The notes under the pieces: generated by a model
The model's input: only the letters and a program-made list of their open reading frames with translations
What the model was told of the DNA's origin: nothing
Database searches by the model: none
From: Gambelia wislizenii
Taxonomy: Eukaryota > Chordata > Lepidosauria > Squamata > Crotaphytidae
Assembly: GCA_030847615.1 (NCBI GenBank)
Contig: JAUMIR010000003.1
Coordinates: forward strand, 282,528,265-282,592,264
Length of the DNA: 64,000 bases
Direction: 5' to 3'
Made by a program: the position numbers and the translations under genes
Shown: positions 48,487 to 60,378 of the stretch, piece by piece
Position numbering within the stretch: the first letter of the stretch is position 1
How the letters are laid out: each line of letters opens with the position of its first letter

Positions 48487-48745
48487 GATATAGCAGTTTG
48501 ATACCATTCTAACTGACATGGCTTCATCCTCTGGAATCCTGGGATTTGTAATTTCATTAGGTACTTAAGAATTCTCCTCTAAAGAGTCTAATGCCCTTCC
48601 CTGGATTTCAGTACTTCAGCTCTCTAGCAGCGCATTTTGAGTACCTTGCCAAGCTACAAATTCCAGGATTACGTAGGATGGAGCCATCGCAGTTCAAGTG
48701 GTATTACTGTGCAATAACTGTGTAGTGTATATACTAGTGGTCCAA
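48487..48745. mobile_element. Palindromic MITE, core family, copy 6
   Basis: TGGCTTCATCCTCTGGAATC and CTGGGATTTGTAATTTC, mirrored by AGCTACAAATTCCAGGATTA and GTAGGATGGAGCCATCGC. The central part is expanded relative to other copies. Confidence 0.7.
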
Positions 48746-48929
48746 AAGCATCATCCTTACTGACATGTTGGAGATTGAAATGCCTTTTTCTTCTCAACTG
48801 TGATCTCTTTCACACAACACAATTATATCAGTTTGATGCCCCTCATCCTATCCACCACCTTGCTACTCTGGAAAGCTGCCTCAAATAGCCATTATTTGAA
48901 ATGGCGCATAACAGTGAATTAAACCCAGA

Positions 48930-49026
48930 TTGATGATAATTACTGGTTGATTACCAGGGATCTCAGAGGTCTCTCATTCATAGGGCCACCATAAGTTGAA
49001 GTCAATGTGACAGCAAATAACAACAG
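48930..49026 (+). mobile_element. BovB 3' tail fragment
   Basis: GAGGTCTCTCATTCATAGGG, CCACCATAAGTTGAAGTC and a final AAATAACAACAGC match the copies at 5065 and, reversed, 26105. Confidence 0.75.
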
Positions 49027-49619
49027 CAAAGCAGGAGAACGTTTTGGCCTTTTGTGATTTTTTGGTCACGGTTATTTTTCTTCACAATACACCATATGCA
49101 GATAAATTTTAAGCCCTGAACCAGGTGTCTGAACCCAGTAATGTTTTATCCTTAATGTTTCGTCCACACACCATGTAGCAGATAAACTATTGATACAGTG
49201 GGAACATTGAAAGAAAAAATAAGAAAAACCTTTAGTTTTTCTTCCAGCACTGTTCTTCCAACTTTCCCTTTTCCCTCCCTTATACAGTAGTATCGTCCCT
49301 TTACCCTGTCCTTTATTTAGCCTTCTGATTCTGATGTGAATCCCAGCAAAAATCCAAGGGATAACAACTTCAAAATTAAGTTTCTTCAGCCATATGACGA
49401 ACCTCTCTGTGGTGCAAAGAGAGCTTGTAGGTCTGCCACCTTTTACTGCCATTGCCCCTGCAGCTGTTCCAAATTGTAAAGGAGCTCTGGCAGTGCGGAA
49501 CCTCTGAAGAGACAGCATCCAGCACTCAGAAAGCCCCCATTCAACTAGAAACAGCAAAATCAAGAGTGTATTCACTGCTCCTGAATTGGCAGGTCCATTG
49601 GTTGCCCCTGAGTGACATG

Positions 49620-50184
49620 GGAGATTATCGGACAGGAACAAAAATAGTATCCCTGTCTCACTATCTCCTCTCCCGACCCCCTCCCAGCATGAGAATGAAA
49701 AGTTTTGCACTTACCTTGGTCGTGCGATGCTCCCTCCCCCTCAGCAGCCAAGGAGTGAATGCAGCTCTCCGGAGCTGCATTCACTTCCTGGTTTCAAATC
49801 CTGGTCCATTCTCGTGAGAGGACAAGCGCGTGGGGAATTCAAAAGTAAAAGAAAAAATACACTTTAAAAAATGACAGCAAGCAGAAAAACACACGTTAAA
49901 AACCCCAAGTAACCCGGGGCAGGTATAGAAAAGGGTGTCACTTACCTGGATGTCCTGATCGCACCCAGAAGTGTTCTGGAATGGACCTCCAACTGTGGCT
50001 GGCATTGTGCTATAGGAACAGGGCACCTTTTCACTTGCCCATCATTCTGTGACAGGAACGGAACAGGTGATTATTCGTGGCTTAAGCCGTGAATAAAAAG
50101 CAATGAGGGTGAAACGGGACCAGCATGGGAGCATAACAGGACAAGGATGACGTCGTCTGAAAGGGAAACCCTTTGGCGATCTCC
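49620..50184 (-). mobile_element. Non-autonomous DNA element, family G, second copy
   Basis: Begins GGAGATTATCGGACAGGAAC and ends GGCGATCTCC. The CACTTACCTGGATGTCCTGA and AAGTGTTCTGGAATGGACCT blocks are the reverse complement of the 34166 copy. It contains a perfect inner hairpin at TGCAGCTCTCCGGAGCTGCA. No matching target duplication seen. Confidence 0.65.
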
Positions 50185-50638
50185 TGGCATTCATGTAATG
50201 CCATATTAAGTGCTCTGATAATCTCCATGGTGTCAGGAAACACAAGAGGACTAGCTGCATGCAAAGAAAAACCTCCTTTTTCCAAGCTGCCCTTAATACT
50301 TATGGCCTTAACTTCATAATTCCCCAACCCTGAGAGACTAAGAAAAGGCAAGGAATAATTTTACAAAAAAGCCAAGAGAATTAGGCTTTGGGTCGAGAAC
50401 CAACTGGGTAATGTAAAATGTATTGGCTCTTTAGTGCTCTGGCTAATTTAATTAATAACTTAATGAATAACTTAATTCTGGTGAACTATTAATGCTAAAA
50501 TTCCAACTTAAGTCAATCAGATAAGAAGACTGGTACTCTGATCACATAAAAAGGGAAGCACAAATAATGTTTTAAAAAATCATCTGCAGCCCTCCTGACA
50601 AAAGGGAATAGTGGGTTTAAAATGCTGTTGTTAACAAT

Positions 50639-50966
50639 GGACTTTTTCGGACGAAGAAAAATAACGCAAGCAGCCTCTCCAGCTTGTGAGGCTGCTGCGC
50701 TGCAAAGCGCCCCTTTCGTATGATGCTCGCTCCTGCCGGTACTGTTGCGGTACCGCAGGGAGAGCTGAGCGTCATATTTCGTTGATTTTTATTCACAATC
50801 AACTTTCGTAAGTAAAAAATCAACAAAATATGACGCTCAGCTCTCCCTGCGGTACCGCAACAGTACCGGCAGGGGTGAGCATCATATGAAAGGGGCGCTT
50901 TGCAGTGCAGCAGCCTCGCAAGCTGGAGAGGCTGCTTGCGTTATTTTTCTTCATCCGAAAAATTCC
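50639..50966. mobile_element. Long hairpin MITE (328 bp), 3-bp duplication AAT
   Basis: Left GGACTTTTTCGGACGAAG and right CTTCATCCGAAAAATTCC, arms of about 155 bp with about 95% pairing by eye, flanked by AAT at 50636-50638 and 50967-50969. The arms contain CGGTACTGTTGCGGTACCGC, itself a nested palindrome. Termini resemble those of 45186. Recent insertion. Confidence 0.85.
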
Positions 50967-51767
50967 AATATAAAGCATTTAAAAAATACAGTCTCCTTAT
51001 TTCAACCTTGCTTAGTCTGCTTTTTTTTATAAAAAAAATATAAAGGAATGTGCTTTTGACAGCAGCAGAGGTCCTGCTGTGAGGTAGAATGAAACAACTA
51101 CCTCAGGCAGCAGAGTTGAGTTTCCATGAAAGGGCAGCAAATTGATAGTTATTTAATTTGTTATTATTGTAATTTTACTGCCAAGGATGGGGAGAAGTAC
51201 AGTACTTACTTTCTGCCTCATTTGCCAAAATAACTTAGCTGGCTTTAGTGAATATTCACTGTGACATGGTTGGCTAGGGAGCATCATCTGCTGCTCTGCC
51301 TCAGGCAGGAAAATGACTTGGCTGGCTCTACAGTTAAATCTGGGGTGGTTAGCATCCATCCCTCCAAACATAGCTGGAATTGCAGTTACCATCATGCCTT
51401 ACCATTAGCTATGTTAGCTAGGCTTGATAGGGGAGTAGTAGTCTAATAATATCCAGAAGGCCCTGTCTTGAGTACATTAATAACTAATCTGGTTTTTGTG
51501 ATTGGGAGTCTGCATTCCCCCTTTGTAAAAGAAGTGCATTTCTGGATCATAATACCTCAGCAATAAGCAGGCAAATCCTTTGCCCTCTCCTTGGAAGAAT
51601 CTCAGCAACTGCCAGGCCCTTGGTAGTCCACCAGAAACTGAGTAATACTCCAACTCAGTTTTAAGGAATAAATATCTGATCACAATATTGGGCTATTAAA
51701 ATGATGCCTCTGTATACCTTTTCTAATGGTGACTCTGCATATCTTTTTTTTTTTTACCCCATGTCAG

Positions 51768-51917
51768 ATACAAGGCAACTTCAGCCATCTCCTCCTTGGC
51801 CTTATGAACCTTCTTATCAATATCTGGGATCAATTGCAACTCCTTCAGTTCATCCAGCAACACCAATTTCACCTGGAAGGACTTCCCTCTCTGCAGAACT
51901 TTCAAGCCGACTGACAA
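51768..51917 (+). CDS. RUNX1: RUNX1 coding exon 7 (150 nt)
   Basis: This exon encodes part of the activation domain. It reads (D)[20 protein letters not shown], then [19 protein letters not shown] and [10 protein letters not shown]. The acceptor is a poly-T tract and ATGTCAG|ATACAAGG, and the donor is CTGACAA|GTAAGT; both are phase 1. The [21 protein letters not shown] core separates RUNX1 from RUNX2 and RUNX3. SPS, ATPISPG and related SP/TP sites correspond to the human cluster phosphorylated by ERK and other proline-directed kinases. The exon is 150 nt against the 162 I recall for human: human has GRASGMTTLSAE where this has GRTSLSAE, so four codons are absent without a frame change. In-frame reading through the donor soon leaves the RUNX1 match, which confirms the junction. 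Confidence 0.97.
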
Positions 51918-52510
51918 GTAAGTTTTGCAAAGGCTTGTGTGAGTGTTTTCTTGAACTTGCTAACCCCAGGATACTTAAAGTGTGGGGCCGAGATGGGACA
52001 AAACAACAGCCACATACAAGAGAAGAAGGTTCTCTTCCTGAAGTTGTCCTCCAGATAATTTTTGTGCTCCGCTTAATGGAATCTTGAAGGAGAAGCTGGC
52101 TGCTTCCATCCTTTGCATCCTGTTTCTTTTCCTCATCTCCAAATCTTCTCATAGAAATATTCAAGTACCACTAGTTGCCCTCACAGTCTTGATACCTTAA
52201 CCTTTTTTCCAGGTCAAGGGCGACTGGTGAATCACAGGGGCAGTGAATTCACTCTTGATTTTACTGTTGTTTGTCTTGAAGGTTCTCTGAGTTGTATCGG
52301 ATTTCTGCTGGTCCTGGGCCTTTGAAGGGAGAGGGTCCAGCACCGGCAGAACTCCTTCTCATCAACTTGAAGCAGCTACGGGAAGAGCAACAGTTAAAAA
52401 CAAGAGTGAATTCATCACCTCTGTGGTGGCAGATCAGCTAGTTACCCCACTACAGTTTGTATTTTGTAATTATGAATGAGAACAAATGGAGGCAAGGATG
52501 CTGTTGTCAG

Positions 52511-52556
52511 AGAGGGAGGGAGGGAGAGAGGGAGGGAGGGAGGGAGGGAGGGAGAG
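52511..52556. repeat. (GGGA)n microsatellite
   Basis: About ten GGGA/GAGG units in RUNX1 intron 7, about 600 nt after the exon 7 donor. Confidence 0.92.
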
Positions 52557-52689
52557 CACACACCTGTGAGGACAAGCAGGAACAAAGCTCTAGAACCTAT
52601 AATGTGGCAGATCCCCCTTTCCCATTCCACTAAGTTGCCATATGACTTGCTCCAACAACTCCACTACAACAAATCTGTTTCCAGACACA

Positions 52690-52990
52690 ATTCGAAGTGC
52701 TGGTTATGACCTATAAATACTTATATGACTTAGGTCCAGGCTCTCTGACACACCATATCTCCCTGTATGAGCCTGCCCAGGCCCCAAGATCCTTTGCAAA
52801 GGCCCTTCCATCAGTCCCATCACTTTCCAGGCATGGCTGGTGGGGGCATGAGGTAAGGCCTACTTGGTAGCTGCTCCTAGGCATTGCAGCTCCCTTCCCC
52901 AGAGAGGCCAGAATGGCCTCCTCGTTGCTGTCTTTCCATTGCCTGGTGAAGACTTTTTTACTCCAGCAGGGTTTAGAACTGGAAGGTTTT
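52690..52990 (+). mobile_element. L2-like LINE 3' region
   Basis: CCTATAAATACTTATATGAC, TATGAGCCTGCCCAGGCCCC, GGTGGGGGCATGAGGTAAGG and TCTTTCCATTGCCTGGTGAA are the conserved C-terminal/3' blocks of L2-like LINEs in reptiles. No intact frame. Confidence 0.75.
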
Positions 52991-53039
52991 AAAGAAAGGG
53001 TCCCTTATACCAATGGGTCACCAATGTTGTAGTTAAGGC

Positions 53040-53180
53040 ATAGAATCATAGACTCTTAGAGTTCTGAAGGGGCTGCAAGGGCCATCTCATCCAGCCTATT
53101 GCCATGGAGTATACAACTAAAGCACTCCTGAAAGATGTCCATTAAAGTCCTCCAAAGATAGAAAGACTCCCACCTAAGGG
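53040..53180 (-). mobile_element. CR1 LINE 3' end
   Basis: TAGAATCATAGACTCTTAGA, then GGGGCTGCAAGGGCCATCTC and CCTCCAAAGATAGAAAGACT: reversed CR1 terminus. Confidence 0.75.
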
Positions 53181-53199
53181 TAGCATGACAATTACAGAT

Positions 53200-55960
53200 C
53201 TTGTGCACGAAATCTTACCCACTAGTTTCTCCAGAACTGAGGGATTGCAATCAGATGGGGGGGGGCTGGATCCTCCCCTCCCCCAGCAGCCCTCTGTGGA
53301 CCACATGAAAGGAGGGCTACAGCCATGTCCCTGTTGTCATTTCTCTCCATACCTTGCTCCAGAGGAAGCTTTGCCTTGGTAAAGTGTTGTGCTTTGTCTG
53401 GGGCCCAGCTTTGTTCATGCTCCCTGTTCTGCACACAGAGAAAGGGCAGGAAGAGCAAAGTGCTATCAGCAAGTGCTTTCAGGTGCTGGCTGAGCACTGA
53501 CCCTTTCACCTGTGACCAACTTCACACACATACACACATACCGTTGCCTTCCATTTTTGAATATATAAAAATTTTGCATCCTACAGATGGGAATCAGTAT
53601 GATGGGTGAAAACATGACCTGCTCAGTTTTAGCTTGTCGATGTCAGACATAGGGGCCTTGCCTCTGGTGAGTAACAGAGGACATTATATCACAGAACAAT
53701 ATGTGTGTGCCCTGTGTGTTCTTTCATGGGCACCAATAAATTGTTTTGAAGCATTCAGGCCTTCATTGGCTCTAGGGAACAATTGGCAGTCCAGTTTAAA
53801 ACACAGTGAACTGGAATCAAACCACACTGACTTCACTACAATGAATTCCCAAGTGTAGATCCTATGTGTGCTTTCACATACCCCTTGTCTGTTGTTCTGT
53901 CTGCTGGGTGTCTTTCAATAAAAGCAGCAGCAGATATTATAACCAGCACCCAGAGGCAATGCACAAATTCATGATTTCTAAGCTGTCAGTTTAGAATTTC
54001 GTCCCATTCTGTTAGACAGAATTACTTCCAACTGCCATATAAATCAAATGAATGGTGAATTTGGAACATGTTTACAAACCATTTTCCTTTGGAGGCACAG
54101 AGTCTATCCATGAGGGAAAGGTTTTTTTAAAAAAAATCCTCTCACTTGCTGTTTCCTTATTTTTAGCATTTTATACAGATAGGTTTTACCCCTTAGCAAA
54201 TGCAGCTGATTTTGTAATGAAGCTTTGGTGTCTGGACTATGATGTTCACTTTAAGCATACTTTTGTACACCCACATTAAAAAATCTCTAATCTTCATATG
54301 CGTTCACTAAATTCACTTGCACACAATGCATAACAAGTGTAGAGTAAATTTCTCCTTTGTGGGGTACAGCAGGAGAAGGAGAGAAGAAAAATAAAATAAA
54401 AGTTTTTTGGCAGGCCTTTTCAGGAAAATGTAATGGATCCTATAAATTACACTCACATACTAACTGAATAATAAGAGGCACATGTCATAAAATGTACACA
54501 ACTTTTATTAACCAAGCATAGGAGGAGAAATATCACTTTTCCACTATTGCTGAGGAGCAGTAGCATAAAACCTCCTCAGCACTGTTCAAGAGGTACTAAG
54601 TTAGCATGCTTTTCTCTAGCATGCTTTAATTGACTTTTAACAGCTGAATGGCAAGTGGACATTCAATATGAAATGAACTATCTCCTATCCCAGTACCTCC
54701 ATACTAGACAACAACATCACCCGGTGAATTTTTGCCTGTCAAACTGCTATTAAGGACACAGGAACCCGATTATGAAAAAGAAGTGGCAATCTTTTTTACA
54801 GTTGAAATCTGATCTGCTGGGATGTACGTCCAGGTGTTCAGATGTATTGTTAAGGAGAAACACAGATTATTTTTATACCTGGCACATCCAGAATTAAGAC
54901 GATATAGCATATCACAGAAATGGTCTGAGAAACCCATGAAAGTATATCAAAGAAGCCTGGCTGCTGAGCTGACAAGCTTTCAGAATTTGAGACTACAAGA
55001 TGTCTGCAGTGCCCTTCTAATCCAGTCACAGTGCAGACTGGTTTTTGTTTTCTTTCTTCCACCTACAGACTCTTCCCTCCCCCCATTTCCCCACCCCTCC
55101 ATACACAGTCATACACATTCCTTTTATGAAGACTCTACACTCTGTCTGAGGAGGTGTTGCCATAAAGAAAGATTCCTTTATTGTTATTTTAATGCCTTTA
55201 ATGCTGGCAAGAAAGAGGAGCCAAGGTCTCTGTTAATTGGAGCCTGTCTAGAAACACTCTTTTAAGAACCCATTATCTCTTTAATCTGTTTTTGGGGGGT
55301 TGGGGTGGAGAATTGGAGCTGGGTGGTGAGTGAGAGCTCTTCAACCAACAGAGAAGAGTGGAAGTTCAACCATGATTTTAAATATGCATCACATTATGTG
55401 GCATATTTTGATTCCCGGATACATTCAGTCTATGAATCTCTGTGGGTGTAAAGTCAGTAGCAGGTTGAGATGAGCCAAAGGGGGACAGAGGCTTGACATT
55501 TGCAGCCATTTTCCTCTACATTGAAATGTGTCCCCTCCTTAAACCCTTTTATAGAGATCATAGCAAAATGAGCATAAAGTGTTTGCCTATTTGAGGAGAA
55601 TTGCCTTGAGTAGCCTGGCCTTGCCCTCACCTCCCTTGTTGGTTGGGGTTGCCCATGTGAAAGAGTCTGGAAGCTTTGCCTTCATTCTAAATTAGTGCTG
55701 TTTGACTTCAGTGACAGCAGCACCCAAGCCATCCTGCTACATAGCACTGGGATGTGATCACTTTCTTTGTGCAATCCCTGGTTGATGGTAATCACAGAAA
55801 GTGGGGAATAAACCATCATGGAGGAGAAAATGCATGAAATCAGAAGAACATAAATAACAGTGGCTGCAAACATGCATAGGGCTTGTCTAGATGAGAAGAA
55901 ATAATGCTCATACCTGCTCATTATAGCCAGTTTTCAGCAGCATCATTTTGTTTCCATTGT
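53200..55960. other. Intron 7 interior without recognised features
   Basis: The longest open stretch (54822-55265, 147 codons) has no recognisable domain or splice context. I see only minor low-complexity runs. Confidence 0.5.
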
Positions 55961-56215
55961 GTTTTCTCAAAAAGGATAGGCTGTGAAGATCTCTCTTTTC
56001 TTGACATTCACACGGCCATGAATCAAGATGGCCCCTGTGTTATGTTTTTGTAAGGGAGGTGATTGGGGGAGACACTCTCGGGCAGGCGAAGGGAACCTGG
56101 CAGCACCTGGAGACGACAGGGAGGGTGGCCACCATGAGGAAGAGGAGGAGAGACTGAGCCGCCTGCCCTTCATCCATCCCACTGGTTGCGGAGAAGGAAG
56201 AGGAGGGCGGCTCTT

Positions 56216-56364
56216 CAACGCTATGGCTTCATCTCGCATTCCCGGGCTGAGCTGTTCCTTCTCTCATGCCTGTCCATGAAGTTTGATGTCAGCAGGCTTT
56301 GGAGGACATGGGTCAGGCATGAGAGAAGGAGCAGCCCAGCCCGGGAAGGCAAGATGAAACTGGA
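56216..56364. repeat. GC-rich inverted repeat in intron 7
   Basis: CTTCATCTCGCATTCCCGGG and CCTTCTCTCATGCCTG at 56227-56275 pair with CAGGCATGAGAGAAGG and CCCGGGAAGGCAAGATGAA at 56312-56358. It sits in a GC-rich patch from about 56010. Origin unclear; a degraded hairpin MITE is possible. Confidence 0.6.
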
Positions 56365-56774
56365 GCCTTTGTAGAACATGCATACAGACATTGTGGGTAT
56401 CTTCATACACAGGCATATTTCCAAATGCTGAAATGGTCTTTGAAATATCCTGTAGTCCTTAAGCTTTTAGGACTATAAAAGCTAAGTCCTGATCCTTTAT
56501 TTGGGCTCAGGGATGGACCTGGCAGCAACAAAACTCTTTGGGGAGTATCAAAATCTGTTCCATATGACCAGTCCTAGTTAGTAACTTATCTGGACATACT
56601 TTGTGTGTGTGAGTCTGTGTATCTGTGTGTGATTGCAAAATATACAACAGAGGGGGGAAAAAGAACCCTGGAAAACAGGGCTTTCCATTTAATTTTGAAT
56701 GTGCACTAGAAACTTCAAAAGCTCTCAGCACAATAATATTACTAATAGTTTACTCTTGGTAGAACACGATTCAT

Positions 56775-56990
56775 TTTATTTTGTTACACGTATACCCAGG
56801 CTTTCCTCCAGTGAGCTCAAGGCAGAATACATGGCTCTTCTCTCCCCCACTTCATCCTCAAAACATTATAGTTAAGTAGTAAAGCAGGCTTAGAGGGGGT
56901 GGCTGACCAGTAAGGTTCATGGCTCAATAAGGACTGGGATCTGGATCTTCCAAGCCCTACACTCTAACCACTATATTACACTGTCTCTTT
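56775..56990 (-). repeat. SINE-like composite repeat
   Basis: CCAGTGAGCTCAAGGCAGAA, CATCCTCAAAACATTATAGT, GGATCTGGATCTTCCAAGCC and CTCTAACCACTATATTACAC. The end is the reverse complement of a tRNA-like head. A common squamate SINE/LINE composite; name uncertain. Confidence 0.6.
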
Positions 56991-57071
56991 GCATCTTTGA
57001 CATGTAATGTGACAGATCTTCTTTAGAAATGGAGATGATCTATTAGTATTACACACTCTTCTCCCCCCTGA

Positions 57072-57629
<558 letters not shown>

Positions 57630-58088
57630 ATTGTCAGTACAGATGTTCAACCTGCTGGTGTCCATGGTATGCTCATGAATGGATGAGGGCTCTGCCATGT
57701 TTATATATCACACAGAGACGCAAACAGTCCAGAAATCAGTGTTTCCAGGAATGGTGTCATGGTGATAGCCAACTGATTTTGCTCAGTAAGGAGATAACAT
57801 GCCCCAAAAGTACAGTCATCCAAGGGCTGAACTTCTAGAGATGATAGTATTTTAAATGGTGGTAATACTACTCACTCACTTTGTCTATAGATATGAAGAG
57901 GAACAGATACTCAATGTATTTCCAGAGTTGACACATCAAAGCTAATTTGGAGCTCCTCAAACCTTTTTAAAAAAATTTCCTTTGACAAATGGTTTGGAGG
58001 CTTAAAGCCTTACACAATCTTAATGAGTTTAATCAATCATTTTGACATGTTAGTTAAAAGGAAGTATAAGGAAGATTCTCAGAGAGAA

Positions 58089-58096
58089 ACTGTGAA
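58089..58096 (+). promoter_or_regulatory. Perfect 8-mer miR-27 seed site in RUNX1 3' UTR
   Basis: ACTGTGAA is the exact complement of the miR-27 seed plus the A opposite position 1. It lies 460 nt after the stop codon. miR-27 regulation of RUNX1 is established in mammals. Whether this lizard site is the orthologous one is inferred from its type and location. Confidence 0.5.
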
Positions 58097-59488
58097 TACT
58101 TCTGATTTAGCAATGCTGTGAATAAGAGGTTTTATATCCTGGAATTAATTTTTTAACCAAGTTGTATATTCCAAAGAGTATGGGAATTCTTTTTAATTTT
58201 TATTATTTCTTAGGATGCAACTCATCCTTCTTTGCATACCTTTTTTTTTTATTTCCTTTTTTTTGGCACCTTAAAAATTTGCAAAAAGATTAAAATCTTT
58301 TTTTAAAAAAAATATGATTGCTTATCTAACACATCCAAAAGAGACAAACAAACAAAACCTTCCCGGAAGGTAATTTAGTTTTTCCTTTAATATAAAAAGA
58401 GTGACAGACTAGAGTTCTTTTCAACTACTGAAAACCTATATGATGAGTTGCCTGATATTTATGCTCAGCATTGAGTTTTTGTGTGTGATACCTTTTATTA
58501 TTTAAATATGCTTTAAAGATAAGCACATGCATTTTGTAGCAACCAAAGTTTAAAATTATCACATGTAAAATGGCTGGAATAATTATGGGTAATGTGACTT
58601 TTAATTATTTAGAAGTATTGTTTACATTTTGTTCCATTTCACTTTCATTGGTCATTTAATACCAATGAAGTCATGTTTCTCCAGTTGAAAATCCCAAATT
58701 ATTTTAACTGTTAGTGTGACAGAATTAGTGACAAGGTGCCTCTGTTCTAAGAAGAAAGAGAATTTTGCACCATATTTTGCCACTCTTTCATCTTGAAAGT
58801 TTTAATAGGAGTTATAGAACTGGAGTGGGGCACTGGAGGCAGAAACTGATCTCAGAAAGTACACTTGTGAGTTTCCAGGAGAACTGAAAATAATGCTACA
58901 TGTTATGCTGCACCAGCATCCTGAAAATAAGGAGAAATTGAAAAGCGAAACCAAATACAGCCAGATACCAGGTTGCTGCACTGGCAATGACCACTCGTGG
59001 CTTCCATAGCAGCGGTGTGGTAAATCTGCCCTAGGTTTTAGTCTGACATTTAAAGAAGCTGTATTCCCCCAAATTAAGTTCAGTACCTTGGACAGTACCA
59101 TTAAAATTCAGAGTAAAACCTGGAGTATATTCTCCACCCCATTGTCAAGGAATCCACTGTACATTAGCAGTAACTTCCAGACCTGTATGTTATTGGTAGA
59201 ATCTGACACATCCTGGACATTCTACTTTGATGTGGTGGGGAATGCAAGAACATGTTTAAAGCTATGGTCCTAAACTCAGTCATTTGGATACAAGTTATGC
59301 TGAAATCAATAGGGCTGAGGCCTACGCTAAATGTAGTGCAAAATCACAAGTTATCTTTACCGCACCTTCAAAAGGCACCTGCCATGGGCAACTTTAGTAA
59401 GGTGCTGGTCTAAGCAGAGAAAAGGCACAGAAATGGGTCCATTTTCCCCCCTCACTCATCCCTAGCTCCTGTTCACCCTAAAACAAAG

Positions 59489-59615
59489 GACTGGGGAATG
59501 TGTGGCCCTCCAGATGTCATTGGCCTGTAATTCCCATCATCAATCATGGGCTCTGCCAACTAGGACTGGGTGCTGGGTGTTGCAGTCTGACAACCTTGGG
59601 AAGGCCAGAAGTCCC
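59489..59615. repeat. GCCCTCCAGATGT repeat within RUNX1 3' UTR
   Basis: GGGGAATGTGTGGCCCTCCA and GTAATTCCCATCATCAATCA, then GGTGTTGCAGTCTGACAACC. Same short repeat class as 44600 and 37918. Its position implies insertion into the transcribed UTR. Confidence 0.6.
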
Positions 59616-60371
59616 CAACCTCTGCTGTGAGAGAGAGGATATGGATAACTTTCCATGTTCTGCCACAGGGGGAAAAGCATCCAGGCACATTTCAGCAGAA
59701 AAACAATGGGAAGGGAGAATATTAAGCATCCCTCACACTATGCAAGCTTGTAGCCTCTTGAACTCACTTTCACTTAAAAAATACATATGACTTCTAGTTG
59801 CTTTTCACATTCACTTGGGGCCCCAGCAATACATAAAAACAGAGCAGAATGTGCTACATCTTGCAAAACCATGGCCTTAATTGAAAAAGAGATACAGAAT
59901 AAGAGCCAGATTGGTAGACTTGTAGTACATTTGTAATTTTGTTCCTTTGTTTTCATAATAACTGAACATGATTGTTGTTGTTTCACTGTTGTCTCTTACA
60001 CCTCAAAAATACCAGATATCACTGTAAATTATAAGGCACTATTTTATGCAGGGGTTTGGTCTAAATGGTATCATATTCCTTGAGAATGGAAACTGCTGAA
60101 GATGACAGAATTCAGAATTATCTCTTAATTGTTGATGGACCTTCAAACATCAGTGGAACAATTTTAGGTCAACCCATGAGTGTTTGAAAGCAGGCCTTTA
60201 AATCAGTGTTGAGAATTTTCAAAAGATAAAAGGATTCGGTTTAGAAAGATCCTTGGCTGCAGGCAGCAAAACAGCTGAACTTATTTAAAATACTTCTTTT
60301 TACTTATATAGAGAGATATAGATATATATTTGTAGATTTGCTTTTGCCTTGTTTGTGTGTCTGATGCAGTA

Positions 60372-60378
60372 GCACTTT
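60372..60378 (+). promoter_or_regulatory. 7-mer match to miR-17/20/106 seed
   Basis: GCACTTT complements the AAAGUGC seed of the miR-17 family, known to repress RUNX1 in mammals. It is a 7-mer lacking the flanking A. Short matches occur by chance, so support is limited. Confidence 0.3.

Noticed and set aside
49072..49710. 212-codon minus-strand open frame
   Set aside because: No known domain, no splice context, and it overlaps the family G element. Composition looks like chance.
54822..55265. 147-codon open frame in intron 7
   Set aside because: No domain, no similarity recognised and no flanking splice signals supporting an exon.
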